Below, one piece after another: positions 22,598 through 32,272 of a DNA stretch of 64,000 bases (positions are counted from its first letter, which is position 1; each line of letters starts with the position of its first letter). Below the pieces are notes generated by a model. It was given only the letters and a program-made list of their open reading frames with translations. It made no database searches and was not told where the DNA came from. Source of the stretch: Cryptomeria japonica (taxonomy: Eukaryota > Streptophyta > Pinopsida > Cupressales > Cupressaceae); assembly GCF_030272615.1 (NCBI RefSeq), contig NC_081412.1, positions 102,658,796-102,722,795 of the forward strand, written 5' to 3'. A program made the position numbers and the translations under genes.

Positions 22598-23266
22598 TCA
22601 TGACTTCTCATTCCCAGGGCCTTTTCCTCTTTCCTTTGATCTTCCTCTGTTCTCCACATTCAAAACACTACCCGATGATGTTGGAGTCTCACCTGTGCTT
22701 TTCCTTTGCATTTCCTCGCTTAGGATAATACCAACAATATCATCAAATACCAAAGTATTTTTACCAGAGATAGAGTTACTTACAGCCATAACCAAGCTAT
22801 TCCAGCTTTCTAGCAAAGAACATAAAATCAAGAGAGCCCTAACCTCTTCTGCAAAGGTAATTTTTACCGAAGACAATTGACTGGTAATTGTATTAAATTC
22901 ATTTAAGTGTTCTGCTACCGATCCTCCCTCACTCATTTTCAAATTAAATAGACGCTTCATAAGAAATACCTTATTCGAAGCCGAAGGTTTCTCATACAAC
23001 TTAACCAATGTCGCCATCAAATCTACAGTCATTTTTGCTTCTGTTATATTGAATGCTACAGATGGTGCAAGGCACAATTGAATGGATCCTAGTGCCTTTC
23101 TATCTAAAATGTCCCACTCTTCATCTGACATCGTGGTTGCTTTCTTTGTCTTTCCTTCCAATGGCTGCCACAAATCCTTTTGATACAGGTAGTCCTCCAT
23201 CTGCATTTTCCATAACTGATAATTCTGGCCATTAAACTTTTCGACCTTCAATTTGGAATCCTCCAT
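22598..23266 (-). pseudogene. copia1 Gag
   Basis: An open frame of about 222 codons from ATG 23266, shortly after the primer site: MEDSKLKVEKFNGQNYQLWK, then EEWDILDRKALGSIQLCL, then AEHLNEFNTITSQLSS. This is the usual Tnt1-type copia Gag pattern, ending in an Arg/Gly/Ser-rich stretch before the knuckle. A stop after GPGNEKS separates it from the knuckle downstream. Confidence 0.9.
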
Positions 23267-23312
23267 TTCTCCCACTCAAATCTGAAAGTCTTGCCAATTT
23301 ATAGAAAACCTC

Positions 23313-23762
23313 GCTCTGATACCAATTGTTAGGGTTTCAAGTAGATCCGAAGCAAATATGAACTGACAATTATATGCAGATTTAAATACAAAAGATAAAG
23401 AAATAAAATAGGACACAGATAACACAGAGATTTAACGTGGTTCACCCAGAATGGGTTACGTCCACCATACACAACCGTCCAATCTTTCTTATTATCCAGC
23501 AAAAACAGTACATCAACCTTACAATGTCTTAAGCATCCCATCCACTTATAACATGCGTTTTTAGGGCAACAATCAAAGTCGGCCTTTTTAGGGTTTTATT
23601 ACAATGTCAGTTTTCATCAAAAAAATACCCAAAAAAAATTTCTCGAGGGCTCGCACCCCCAAACCCTTGCTTTTCTCAGGGGCTACCGGTCCGGCCCTGG
23701 ACCCCAGCGAGGATACGTGCTGAGTGTACAGTACTTTGTTGATCAGTCACCACATTTCAACA
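23313..23762 (-). repeat. Primer site and 5' LTR of copia1
   Basis: The primer site 23313-23324 is minus-strand TGGTATCAGAGC. The LTR 23327-23762 is 436 bp and nearly identical to 18824-19251, with scattered transitions and small indels near the GC-rich segment (about 23640-23715). Confidence 0.93.
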
Positions 23763-24177
23763 CACCAGTTGCACACAATCTAGTGAGGGAATGAATATAT
23801 TCCTTTGTAATCTTATGCAGTCAATCAAGCCACATAAATTGATCATGTATTCTTCTCAAGACATATCTGATATGGTCTTCTTCAAATTCATCAAGAAAGT
23901 TCAAGGCATGGTGAAAACCCTTGTCGTTAACCCTTTAGAATTGATCTTTAATAACTCCTTGCTTATCACACAAAGTCTGATACTGATTAAAGATAGCAAT
24001 AGTTCCCATATATTCTAGTTTGCAATGAATATAGGATCAGACATCTTCCACATGTAATACACCATAGGGTATGCTAGATAGGGCTCCAGCTAGATCGGTT
24101 TCCATCGACTTATGTGGATGCCTCTTGAATTTTGGTTGAGGCCTTTCAGTAACATCTACAAAGTGTGGTGTATCCAT
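23763..24177 (-). pseudogene. ZK-B ORF2, N-terminal block
   Basis: ORF2 start at ATG 24177 (MDTPHFVDVTERPQPKFKRH). It continues with SSIPYGVLHVEDV-stop-SYIHC, matching QIPKGVVFAEDPRMYIHC of ZK-A. Then FEEDHIRYVLRRIHDQFMWL and LHKITKEYIHSL match IRIVLCRVHGEFFWLDSIHK. Stops are mutational. The block is cut by the copia1 insertion at 23762. Confidence 0.8.
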
Positions 24178-24651
24178 TGTAAAATATCAAATAAAACCTT
24201 AGATTCTCAGATAAATACCTTTTCAACTTCTTTGCTGCTAAGGTTTCTACACTTTTCGATCTGAATGCACTTCATTGATTCACTTCTCCACAAATCTCTT
24301 CAATCCACAATTGACCTTGCCAATGTAGTAATCAAAAGCTCTTCTCTGCTTTAGTCACTCTCCAAATACTCTCAAGAATGCAAAGGTAAAAAATGAATCT
24401 TGTAAAACACTTTTTATTTACCTTTCACAAACTACATTAAATGATATACCCAGTTGAACAAACCCTAAATATCGTTCAACCCTAAAACATGCAACTAGTT
24501 CTGATAACACATCCAACTTATTGGTTTTAACTTAAAATCATTACACATCATCAAATTACATCTGATTAAGCAGATTTAACTTACCGCACAGTCCTTCATG
24601 GGGTCTGAAAATGGATTTGACAATAAGCTCCCCCTAAGCTTTATAACTAGC
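24178..24651 (-). other. Spacer between gag and ORF2 of ZK-B
   Basis: AT-rich with no conserved frame. It occupies the same position as 11956-12257 in ZK-A and is somewhat longer. Confidence 0.5.
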
Positions 24652-25944
24652 TTAGTTTACCGATGAGGGGTTCTCCACACTAGGTAAAGAATTAGAATCT
24701 TCTGATGGTTTCTCCTCACTTTTCTTTCTCCAGATCTTGTTCATCTCTTATCTAGTTTTGTCCACATCAACCTTCTTCTTACCTTTCTGGTCAGCAGACT
24801 GATTAACCAGTTGGTTCATTCTTTCTCTGCAAAACTTTGCAAGGTGTCCTATTTTATGACAATGAAAACAAGCCATTCTAGATGCTCTCTAGGGTCTAGC
24901 ATTGCCTCTACCAGTTCTTCTCTGACAGTTCATAGAAACATGTCCAAAGTTATGACAAATTGAACAAATCACATTATGTCTATATTCCATCTCATAAGGA
25001 CTAGATTGGTTCACATAAGGTCTCTGCCAAGTAGGGTTTCTCTGGTTATTAAAAGATATTTTCCATTCACCATTAGGTCTTTGAATCATGTAAGGTCTCT
25101 AAATTTTTATTCTAGACCTACACTCAACAACTCTATGCCCATACTTGTTGCAAGTGTAACAATAGCCATCAAAAGTTCTAGGCTTATATCCTTCATAAGT
25201 ATTAGACCTATAACCATCAAAAGAACTAGATATACTTCTACAAACATTAGTAGTATGACTTGGCTTGTGACAATCAAAGCATACTGGATTGTAGGGTTTC
25301 TTACTAGTGTTCTTCTTTGTCTTAGGTGCAGGTTTGCCTTCATGCATGATGTCCTTAGTACCGGAAAGCTCTCCTTTCTCAAAAGTTGTGTATCCCAAGC
25401 CATGTGTATCTCCATTTTGCCTTTGTGACTGAGTTTTCTCATCAAGTATAGTAGAGCTCTTATTATATTTAGCCAATATCTTATTAGCGTCAGCCAACTC
25501 CTTAGTAAGATCTTCATTCTTTTTCATAAGACTCTCTCTAAGAGACATAGCCATTTCTAGATCATCCTGTATTTCTTCATTTTCTTCTTTTTCCTCATGA
25601 AGATGTGCATGCAGAGTACCAATATCTTGATTTAATTTAGAGATCTCATGATCTTTCTCTTTCATCTTGTCTTCAACATCCCTCTTGGCTTCCAGCTCTT
25701 GACTCATCTTGATAGTTAGGGCTTCTAGCTCTCTCCTCATATTTGACTTATCATCATTCAGCTTTTCCACCTCATTAGCCAATGTATCAATGTTAACTTC
25801 TTTGTATGAACTATTTTCACTAATTTCATACAAGTTCTCAATTGGCTCTCTCCTCTTAGCGAATGAAGCTTTATACTTGACCCTTAACTCACCTAGGGCT
25901 TCTTCAGATTCTGCAAGCTAGTTAGAAAGGTCTCTATAACTCAT
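24652..25944 (-). pseudogene. ZK-B Gag: coiled coil plus four CCHC zinc knuckles
   Basis: The start ATG 25944 (MSYRDLSN) aligns with the ZK-A Gag start. The frame runs to TAA at 24652-24654, about 430 codons. A long charged coiled coil (to about residue 200) precedes four knuckles: CFDCHKPSHTTNVC, CYTCNKYGHRVVEC, CSICHNFGHVSMNC and CFHCHKIGHLAKFC. All metal ligands are present; the first has Ser where Gly is usual. Spacers between knuckles are longer than in ZK-A and rich in Tyr/Gly/Arg (SFDGYRSNTYEGYKPRTFDG). Four stops interrupt it: three TAG and one TAA, apparently from CAG and CAA. The Gag architecture is shared with ZK-A, at low sequence identity outside the knuckles. Confidence 0.85.
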
Positions 25945-26000
25945 ATCCCCCACAATATCCTTAAGGATCCTTCCCAAGAAGTTAAGCCTTAAGGGAATTA

Positions 26001-27187
26001 GGCTTTGATACCAATTGATAAACTTATAAGGCACTAAGAGGGGGGATGAATCAGTGCAAGCAAAAACAACAACACAAATTTGATCACCACTTTTATCAAT
26101 TTGAAACTTAACAAGCATGCAAGGAAAATAACCACATAAGCTAACACCCAATAAAATATGCAACTCATAACACAATGTTTTTCATGTGGAAACCCAAATG
26201 GGAAAAACCATGGTGGTAATTAGTACCCACAAGATCAACTATCTACAGAATAAGGATCTAAACAGTTAAGGTCTTACAATTTCTCTATTAGGAGCACGAC
26301 CAGTTAGGAGTGTCTTAGCCCAATTAGGAGATATTACAATAAGGCCTATTAGGACCATCCCTGTTAGGAGCTACCCAGCTATGATATTTAAACAACACAA
26401 GATAATGTGTGACCCTGTTAAGGGATTTAACCTTCGGACCTATGAGGATCCTACCACACCCGGTTAGGAGTGACCTTGTGAGAAGATTTTATCTTACTGC
26501 AACTACTAGGGAACAACAAGTTTAATTGATCTGTATATAGAACATATGTGTCTGATTAGATATGCTTTAGTTTTGCTTCTAACACTGACTAAACATCAAT
26601 ATAGAGCTTCACCTTTCACCGCATAATCAAATTCACACTACAGATTTTATATATGATACATCATCACACAATATACTCCTTTTTATAAACAACTCTGCTA
26701 AGTCAGCTAAGAACCCTTGGAACAATTTCCTAGGTTCAATGTATCTAGACAATCTTGCACATTATGCTTTACTCATGTCGGCCACAAACAACTTAACTCA
26801 AAAATAAAATATTGTCTACCGGTTTACCAATCTAAGTAATTTTTCTCTACCGGTTTAACTAGTCTTCTTGATTGACTTCTCAGTACATCATAACTCGCTC
26901 CAAACTTTGAATTTGTTGATGTGGTTCTATCCATAGACTCGTACCAATGTCATGAACATACATACCAAACTGCAACACTTAACTCTTCATCGATCTTCCA
27001 TATCAGTTGCTTGAAAATAGCTTTGTCACTGTTTACCAATTCACTGTTTAACTGCTTCCTCTACCGGTTAGGCTTTACTAATTAGACTAAATGACTTAGA
27101 TGACTAACAAAACATGGTTTCCATAAATGACAACACAATACAAGTCATCAATCAACCTATTACAATAAAATCATCATCAAGCCAACA
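26001..27187 (-). repeat. Primer site and 5' LTR of ZK-B
   Basis: Primer site 26002-26013 is minus-strand TGGTATCAAAGC, one base from the usual initiator tRNA-Met site. The LTR is 26016-27187, 1172 bp, minus strand TGTTGGCTTG ... TTTATCA. It carries the core gtggaaacccaaatgggaaa near 26186 and the C-rich tattcatcccccc-type motif near 26040. It has no partner LTR in the window. Confidence 0.85.
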
Positions 27188-27484
27188 ATAAGAACTCTTC
27201 AACCAAAAGACATGTCAACTTCTATGGTAGAGATAACAATGTGTGATGGTTTGTGTGATAAGGAAGGCCAACAACTCCAAGAAATGTGCAATTTAGGAAC
27301 TTTTCCCATTCTTGCTATAAAGGTTGCATGAATTAGTGTTTTTGGTGGAAAATTTGTGGGAACAATTACTACAACCCAACTTCTTATAAATCCTAATCTT
27401 CTAGAGTCACAAAAATTGAGATCTTGGTTTGATACAGAAGGGAAGAATTTGACTCTTCATTCTATTAAAAAAGGAAACTCATCT
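27188..27484 (+). pseudogene. RPA1: RPA1 (replication protein A large subunit) fragment, DNA-binding domain B
   Basis: A plus-strand frame from the ZK-B LTR edge: VEITMCDGLCDKEGQQLQEM, then GTFPILAIKVA-stop-ISVF, then VGTITTTQLLINPNLLES, then RSWFDTEGKNLTLHSI. This is the signature of the single-strand-DNA-binding OB fold B of plant RPA1, the large subunit of the replication/repair protein RPA. One TGA stands where an Arg codon (CGA) is expected. The upstream part of the gene is not in the window, cut off by the ZK-B insertion. The next expected RPA1 segment is at 32273, so an insert of about 4.8 kb splits the copy. Confidence 0.85.
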
Positions 27485-28376
27485 TTGATACAAGCTAGAA
27501 TGTTGTTACTACATTATTCATTCCTCATAACAAGAGCAAGTCATCTTAATAATAAAAATTCCATTCAGAGTCCTTGTCTTTCTTGTAACACCTTGGTTCA
27601 AGCCCTTAGTACGTTTCTAAATCATCTTTCAATCAAAAAGGTCAAGTTTTAGTAATTGGTTGAACTCTGTGAACACGTTGAACTATCTTAAACTGGGTTC
27701 AACGGATTCATTTAGGTTCCATAGGTTCCTAGGTGTTTGGGAAGGTTTTCATACTAACATTTTCTTCAAGTGTCTTGCAGCGACTCTTTTAAAGTTTCTT
27801 GTTCGGTAATATGTTACTTCATTTCTCTCCAGGTGTTGAACTCATTGAACCAAGTTCAAGAGGTTCAAACGTGTTCAACATGTTCAATATAGCACAAATG
27901 GTTTGCAGTTTGGCATAATTAATTTTCTCAGCAAAGATTTTCCTTGAGCGCGGTGTACATCTTGAACTACTTGAACGCTAATGAAGTCTATTTAGGATGT
28001 TCATATGTGTATGAAGGTGGTGGGTCCCACAGGTTAAATGATTTGAGGCTGCATTTATTGCCAAATATGAGGAAGGTGAACCATGTCTTCAGTGACGTCA
28101 ATCCTTGGCTTTTCGAAGTAAGTAATCATTTCGGGAACTGGCAGTTAATTCAAAAATGCCGCCATGCATTCAATGCATGCGTGCGAGGTCCAATCCACAA
28201 ACTTAACACACTCAGACTGACAATTAGAATTATTGCATTCAATGGTTTCACATCATTGCCCTCACTATAAGTTATGAAGAATTATTTGTGCTCTGCATTC
28301 GTTCCTCGTTGCTGTGATTTTGTTTTTCCTAGATAGGAATCTTGTTTGCTGCTAGTCGTCGTCTGGTTGTTCAACT
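27485..28376 (+). other. 5' flank of the 1004-codon frame
   Basis: Non-coding. It holds an irregular run of gttcaa/ttgaac words (27655-27980, for example gggttcaacg, gaggttcaaa, cgtgttcaac), many as inverted pairs. A TATA-like cactataag occurs near 28263, followed by a pyrimidine-rich leader before ATG 28377. It may contain the promoter of the frame. Confidence 0.4.
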
Positions 28377-30560
28377 ATGAAGGTGAGTCCTTTTCTTGTT
28401 TTCTCCAGTAGTTTTTACTTGCATTTTCTCTCTCACAGAAAGGTTTGCTACAACCAATTAAGGCATATTGCTTTGAATTATGAAGTCCACACTGCATTTG
28501 TTCGGGAATGTATTGCTAGATACGACCCAATCTCTGAGACCATTAGGAGAGACAATGGTGAAACCCTTCTTGCCATAAATCGTGAAGTAATTTCCTCCGT
28601 CTTCAAGATACCTGATTACCAGTTCTCCAACTTTTCCCCTGCTCAATCAATCACCGAGTTCAACGCAGACAGAACCGGACACTGTAACAACGTAGCAAAA
28701 TTTTGGTTGAAGGTTCCTCAAAGAGGTAGTTCTAGGTTACCCAAGAATCCTAATAAGAATCACATGTTGCCTCACATTCATGATGTTATGCTTTTGTTGC
28801 ACTGGGCTAGAGGGTCTGTTGAAGCTTACAGCTTTGATGACTGGATTTATTGCTACGTGCAGCTGGTTTTGGAAGGGAAGCAGTATCTTGATTGGGCTGA
28901 ATTGATTGTTGATTCAATGAGAGAACAACTGAGTATGGCTAAACAGTTCAAACAGAACTTCTTTATGTCTTTGTATCTCTTGTATTGTTTGGCGTGTGTC
29001 AAGGAGTTAGTTGGAATACCAAAACATCTCACTGAGGAGGATGTTCCCATGTATGAGTTCTATCCCATGCTGCAAAAGGATAAGGCCTTGCAGGATTTCA
29101 GAAGGGTACACAATGCTTTTCTGGGTGACTTGTGCCATGAATTGAAGAATATGAAAGCCAAAAGGATCTCCGAGGATGCACAGACATTGATAAAGAGGTT
29201 TGGCAGTTTCTATATCCAGTTTCCACACTTTTGTTACATAAGGATAGGCAGTTTTGAAGAGGAGCCTTTCAAGCTCCCTCATTTTTGTTCAGATTGCTTT
29301 ATTCTAGCGAAGATATGTAGGCAACTAACTTCTATAATCAAAAAGGCACAACCCAGGGATAAATGGGAGGGTCATTTTCCCATCCAATTGGGCATGTTGT
29401 CCTATAGTTCAATGTCCGATGCTTTGAGTATTGGAGCAGATCTTAGGAATTTCAACTTTTCCTTGTATCCGAAAAGGAAAGGTTTTGATAATAAGGGTTT
29501 TTCCCGAAGTCTTGGTCTAATGCCATACCTCCCAATGCCACAATTGGAAAACTTCTGGGAAGACTGTAGTGATGAGCTCGAGATTTTCAAAAAGGAAAAT
29601 ATGAGGATGGTGTTAGAACAAGTTGTTTCATTACAGATAAAGTTGGACACTAAGGGGTTCGAAGAGGACTATCTAGAGCTATTTGAACTAGGATACTTAG
29701 CCCATGCAGAAATTGAAATGCCTCCAATTGACTGGGATGAGGAAGAGAAAGATGATATACAGTTAAGGACCAAAGGAGTTTTGGAAAGGACCGTAGCATG
29801 GGTTGCCAGGAAGAAAGCAGCAAAATTAGGCGTTAAGTCTAATTCTGTGAGAAGTAATGAGGTCCCTTTACGTTCACCAAAGCGTCTTTCTAACAATGCT
29901 TCTATGCCTATTCATGTAGGTAAAGATAACAAGCCACCCCAACTTAGACATAGGTCTAATTCAGCTTTGGATTTTTGTACTCCTCGGCATACCCGATCCC
30001 AAAGTGTCGCTCAAAGAAAGATGGATCAAGCAAAGGATACAGGGGTGAAAGATACGATTCTTGATGCCCAAATATTTGAAGTTGAAGACTTGGATAGCGA
30101 TGTCGCTAATGCCCTGGATTCTCATACGGTGACCGTGGCTATGACACCACCTTCCAAAGCGATCGAAGGAATAACCAGTTCCAGTGCAACTCCTAAGTGG
30201 TTGACCACTTCGGTGAACAGAAAGTGGAATTTTCTTCCCATGACTATTCCAATTCAAGAAATGGTCGTTAAGTACACAGAGAAGAGCCCCAAGCCGAAAA
30301 GGTTCAAAACCGCCGCCTGCCTGGAAAATGATGAAGGAATTGGAAAATGGGTCGCTAAAATTGCCTCATACAAACCCAAGGATGAAAACAAGGAAGCTAG
30401 CCTTGATGATTTTGAGATCACGAAGGTGGAACTGGGAAATATGAGTAGAGACTCAAACAATCATTTCTTCCAAGTATCGGCAAAGAAAATGTTCACCAGA
30501 TCGGAGAAAGATGGGTGGGAAAAGAGAGAGCTAAAGCGACACATAAATGTTCTTGCCTAG
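28377..30560 (+). CDS. Large protein of ORF2-like superfamily, open part (727 codons)
   Basis: A long uninterrupted frame. After an N-terminal hydrophobic stretch (which may be leader or a short intron: AAG|gtgagt at 28380-28388 and ctctctcacag near 28430-28440) it reads AFVRECIARYDPISETIRRD, then EVISSVFKIPDYQF, then MLPHIHDVMLLLHWARGS, then KQYLDWAELIVDSMREQL, then FFMSLYLLYCLACV. The order and spacing of these blocks resemble ORF2 of ZK-A/ZK-B (KIDVCEWLKDELIDNL, then FRFGNLLVCLMLHI). From about residue 460 the protein is basic and Ser/Pro-rich (SPKRLSNNASMPIH, then RSNSALDFCTPRHTRSQSVA). No catalytic motif is recognised. The function is unknown. Confidence 0.75.
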   Translation: MKVSPFLVFSSSFYLHFLSHRKVCYNQLRHIALNYEVHTAFVRECIARYDPISETIRRDNGETLLAINREVISSVFKIPDYQFSNFSPAQSITEFNADRTGHCNNVAKFWLKVPQRGSSRLPKNPNKNHMLPHIHDVMLLLHWARGSVEAYSFDDWIYCYVQLVLEGKQYLDWAELIVDSMREQLSMAKQFKQNFFMSLYLLYCLACVKELVGIPKHLTEEDVPMYEFYPMLQKDKALQDFRRVHNAFLGDLCHELKNMKAKRISEDAQTLIKRFGSFYIQFPHFCYIRIGSFEEEPFKLPHFCSDCFILAKICRQLTSIIKKAQPRDKWEGHFPIQLGMLSYSSMSDALSIGADLRNFNFSLYPKRKGFDNKGFSRSLGLMPYLPMPQLENFWEDCSDELEIFKKENMRMVLEQVVSLQIKLDTKGFEEDYLELFELGYLAHAEIEMPPIDWDEEEKDDIQLRTKGVLERTVAWVARKKAAKLGVKSNSVRSNEVPLRSPKRLSNNASMPIHVGKDNKPPQLRHRSNSALDFCTPRHTRSQSVAQRKMDQAKDTGVKDTILDAQIFEVEDLDSDVANALDSHTVTVAMTPPSKAIEGITSSSATPKWLTTSVNRKWNFLPMTIPIQEMVVKYTEKSPKPKRFKTAACLENDEGIGKWVAKIASYKPKDENKEASLDDFEITKVELGNMSRDSNNHFFQVSAKKMFTRSEKDGWEKRELKRHINVLA

Positions 30561-31391
30561 TTCATTGACAGTATTAGTTGCTTTGGGGCACTCCCAATAT
30601 CTCATGCTATAGAGAACTTCAACCCAACTTTGCCAGAAAATAAAAAGTTAATGAGTCAAGTTCAACGGGCCAAGAGTATTGCAGAAGCCGTGGAGAAATG
30701 GATTGAGGGAATAATCAAGGATGGGGAGAAGTATATCACCAACTCCTAGAAGTTATGTGACGAGATACAGAGTCTTATCATCAAAATTCAAAATCAGCTT
30801 ATGCCGTGGGAGAAAGAGGAACACAAGTGGTAGAATATCTTGCCTTTGTTCGCCAAAATAGAAGAATATGGAGTTACCAGGTTTCTGACAGAACACTCAA
30901 TCAAACTGGTAGTAGATGAATGTCAGCTCTTTCTGCTGAAGAAAACCATAATGTGGCAGGTGCTTACCTTCAAGTCTATGATCTCTGATGCTAAGACCTC
31001 TATTTATGGGCTCTAGGATCTCCAGTGCAGTATAGTTAATGATAACAAGGTGGTTAACCCTGACCATGATTGGCAATTGGGAATTTGCGGGTTGAACACA
31101 CAGGATGCAATCAGGGCTTTCCAGATAAACATGGAGAAAATCAAAGCCAAGGGTAATTTCACTCTGGAAGATATAACAAGGGTGGCTAGGATTGAGTCCA
31201 TGACCTTCATTGGAAATGATCAGTTGCCGAAGCATGCTGAAAAGATGGTGAAGCACCAATGGAATAAGGAGGCGGTGAAGGCAAAGCTCAATGTGATGAA
31301 TGTTCTGAACCAATCTATTATTTAGGAACTCACAACCGCCCACGATGCCCGCGAAAGCGGAGAGGATGATGATGATGGGAAAGTGACATAA
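30561..31391 (+). pseudogene. C-terminal continuation of the large frame (in-frame TAG stops)
   Basis: Same frame as 28377, running without a frameshift to TAA 31389-31391. It is interrupted only by TAG at 30558, 30747, 30831, 31014 and 31323. It encodes a helical, charged region (AKSIAEAVEKWIEGIIKDGE, then FQINMEKIKAKGNFTLEDIT) and ends in an acidic tail (ESGEDDDDGKVT). The full frame is 1004 codons. Every premature stop is TAG and plausibly derives from a CAG or TGG codon, so the frame was probably intact recently. Confidence 0.75.
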
Positions 31392-32272
31392 TGCATTGAT
31401 CCAGGCCCGGTTTCCTTTATTTTAATAATTTCTCTTGTTTACGCAAAGACTTCAGGACATCTGTCCCAAAAATATATCTCGTTGGTTTCATAACTGTTTT
31501 GGGGGAGGTCAAGTTTTCAGGGAGACCTCCCCTGTTCTAAAAACTATAAATTAAGGAAAGATAGATAGAATGGGGGTGAGATTTGGTGACAAATTTTGGG
31601 TTAGTTTTTGTTTTTCCTTTGTTTTTGTAAAGTTTCTATTTTGTAGAAGGAAGAATTAGACTTTTAAATCTGGAATGGAAAAGGATTTATAGATGTATTA
31701 TCGTGCCTTTGTCACATAAGAATATATATATACAAAGATCATACTGTTTTTGGGAGAAAGAAAATCTGTGGGTTTTGAATCTGTGTAGACACATATCTTT
31801 GCATATGCTTATCTAATCAAATAATAGTAATGACCTTTCTATTGCAGAAAATTATTATTTTTCTGGTACTCCTTCCTTTGAGTGTTTGTTTTCATTTAGA
31901 AAAGATTTGTGTTTGAGAACAAATTCGGTTTCTCTTATCTGTTCATTCCTTATTGAAATTGTGGAAATAGTGTTCTGAACTTTGATTCAATTACTTTCAT
32001 CTCTTGTATTGAAAATATTGGAAAGATTGTTTTTCTCAGAAATATGTGTGAAATATTGGCCTCTCATCCAAGAATGAAGTAGGTAGGCTTACATACTTTC
32101 AGGTTAAAAGCTACTACTCAAATAAAATTAATTAAATTATTCCTTGAATAACTGAAATAGGGAGCTGTACCTATGGAAAACTCATAGGGAAGTAGTTTAT
32201 ACAACACTTACCCAACTGTTTAGTGGAACACTTGTCTTTAAAAGAAGGCGACAGAGTTTAAAATTGATCATT
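31392..32272 (+). other. 3' flank of the large frame, with a GC hairpin
   Basis: Non-coding, T-rich. A perfect 9-bp stem ggggaggtc (31502-31510) / gacctcccc (31524-31532) with a 13-base loop lies about 110 bases after the stop codon. No polyadenylation signal can be assigned with confidence, and nothing else is recognised. Confidence 0.45.

Larger units (their letters stand above)
18824..23762 (-). mobile_element. copia1: Tnt1-like Ty1/copia element, minus strand
   Basis: A 4939-bp element with LTRs at 18824-19251 (3') and 23327-23762 (5'), primer site 23313-23324, gag, protease, integrase, RT and RNase H in copia order. Flanks are cactg (18819-18823) and cacca (23763-23767), a 5-bp duplication with two transitions. 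Dropping one copy restores the ZK-B ORF2 frame across the junction (ATGEVHVLRSISKDEV). All domains are present but broken by several stops and at least one frameshift. Confidence 0.93.
9219..27187 (-). mobile_element. ZK-B: pol-less LTR element with zinc-knuckle Gag and ORF2, interrupted twice
   Basis: Minus-strand element. Its 5' LTR (27187-26016), primer site, gag (25944-24652) and ORF2 (three blocks) are present; the 3' LTR is lost beyond the chromovirus at 9218. Two later insertions split ORF2: ZK-A (9964-16488) and copia1 (18824-23762). Removing each insertion with one TSD copy rejoins ORF2 in frame. No RT, RNase H or integrase sequence exists in the combined internal region of about 5.3 kb, so the element was non-autonomous by construction. 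Its 5' LTR lies directly in an RPA1 copy. Confidence 0.85.
27485..32272 (+). mobile_element. Insert splitting the RPA1 copy, carries a 1004-codon frame
   Basis: Bounded by the two RPA1 fragments. The edges show an imperfect direct repeat: ttaaaaaaggaaactcatct (27465-27484) and ttaagaaaggacaaatct (27273 plus 5000, that is 32273-32290), both encoding a KKG-like segment, which resembles a target duplication of 18-20 bp. I see no LTR pair, no clear terminal inverted repeat and no polymerase motif. The only long frame is 28377-31391. It could be a mobile element of unfamiliar type or a composite; the class is uncertain. Confidence 0.5.

Noticed and set aside
28380-28442. Short intron near the start of the 1004-codon frame
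   Set aside because: Donor- and acceptor-like sites exist (gtgagt; ctctctcacag) but the intron would be about 60 bases, short for plants, and joining at the best acceptor leaves the main frame; mentioned only as a possibility.
31050-31325. Separate 91-codon gene after the large frame
   Set aside because: It is in the same frame as 28377-30560 and is simply the stretch between TAG stops.
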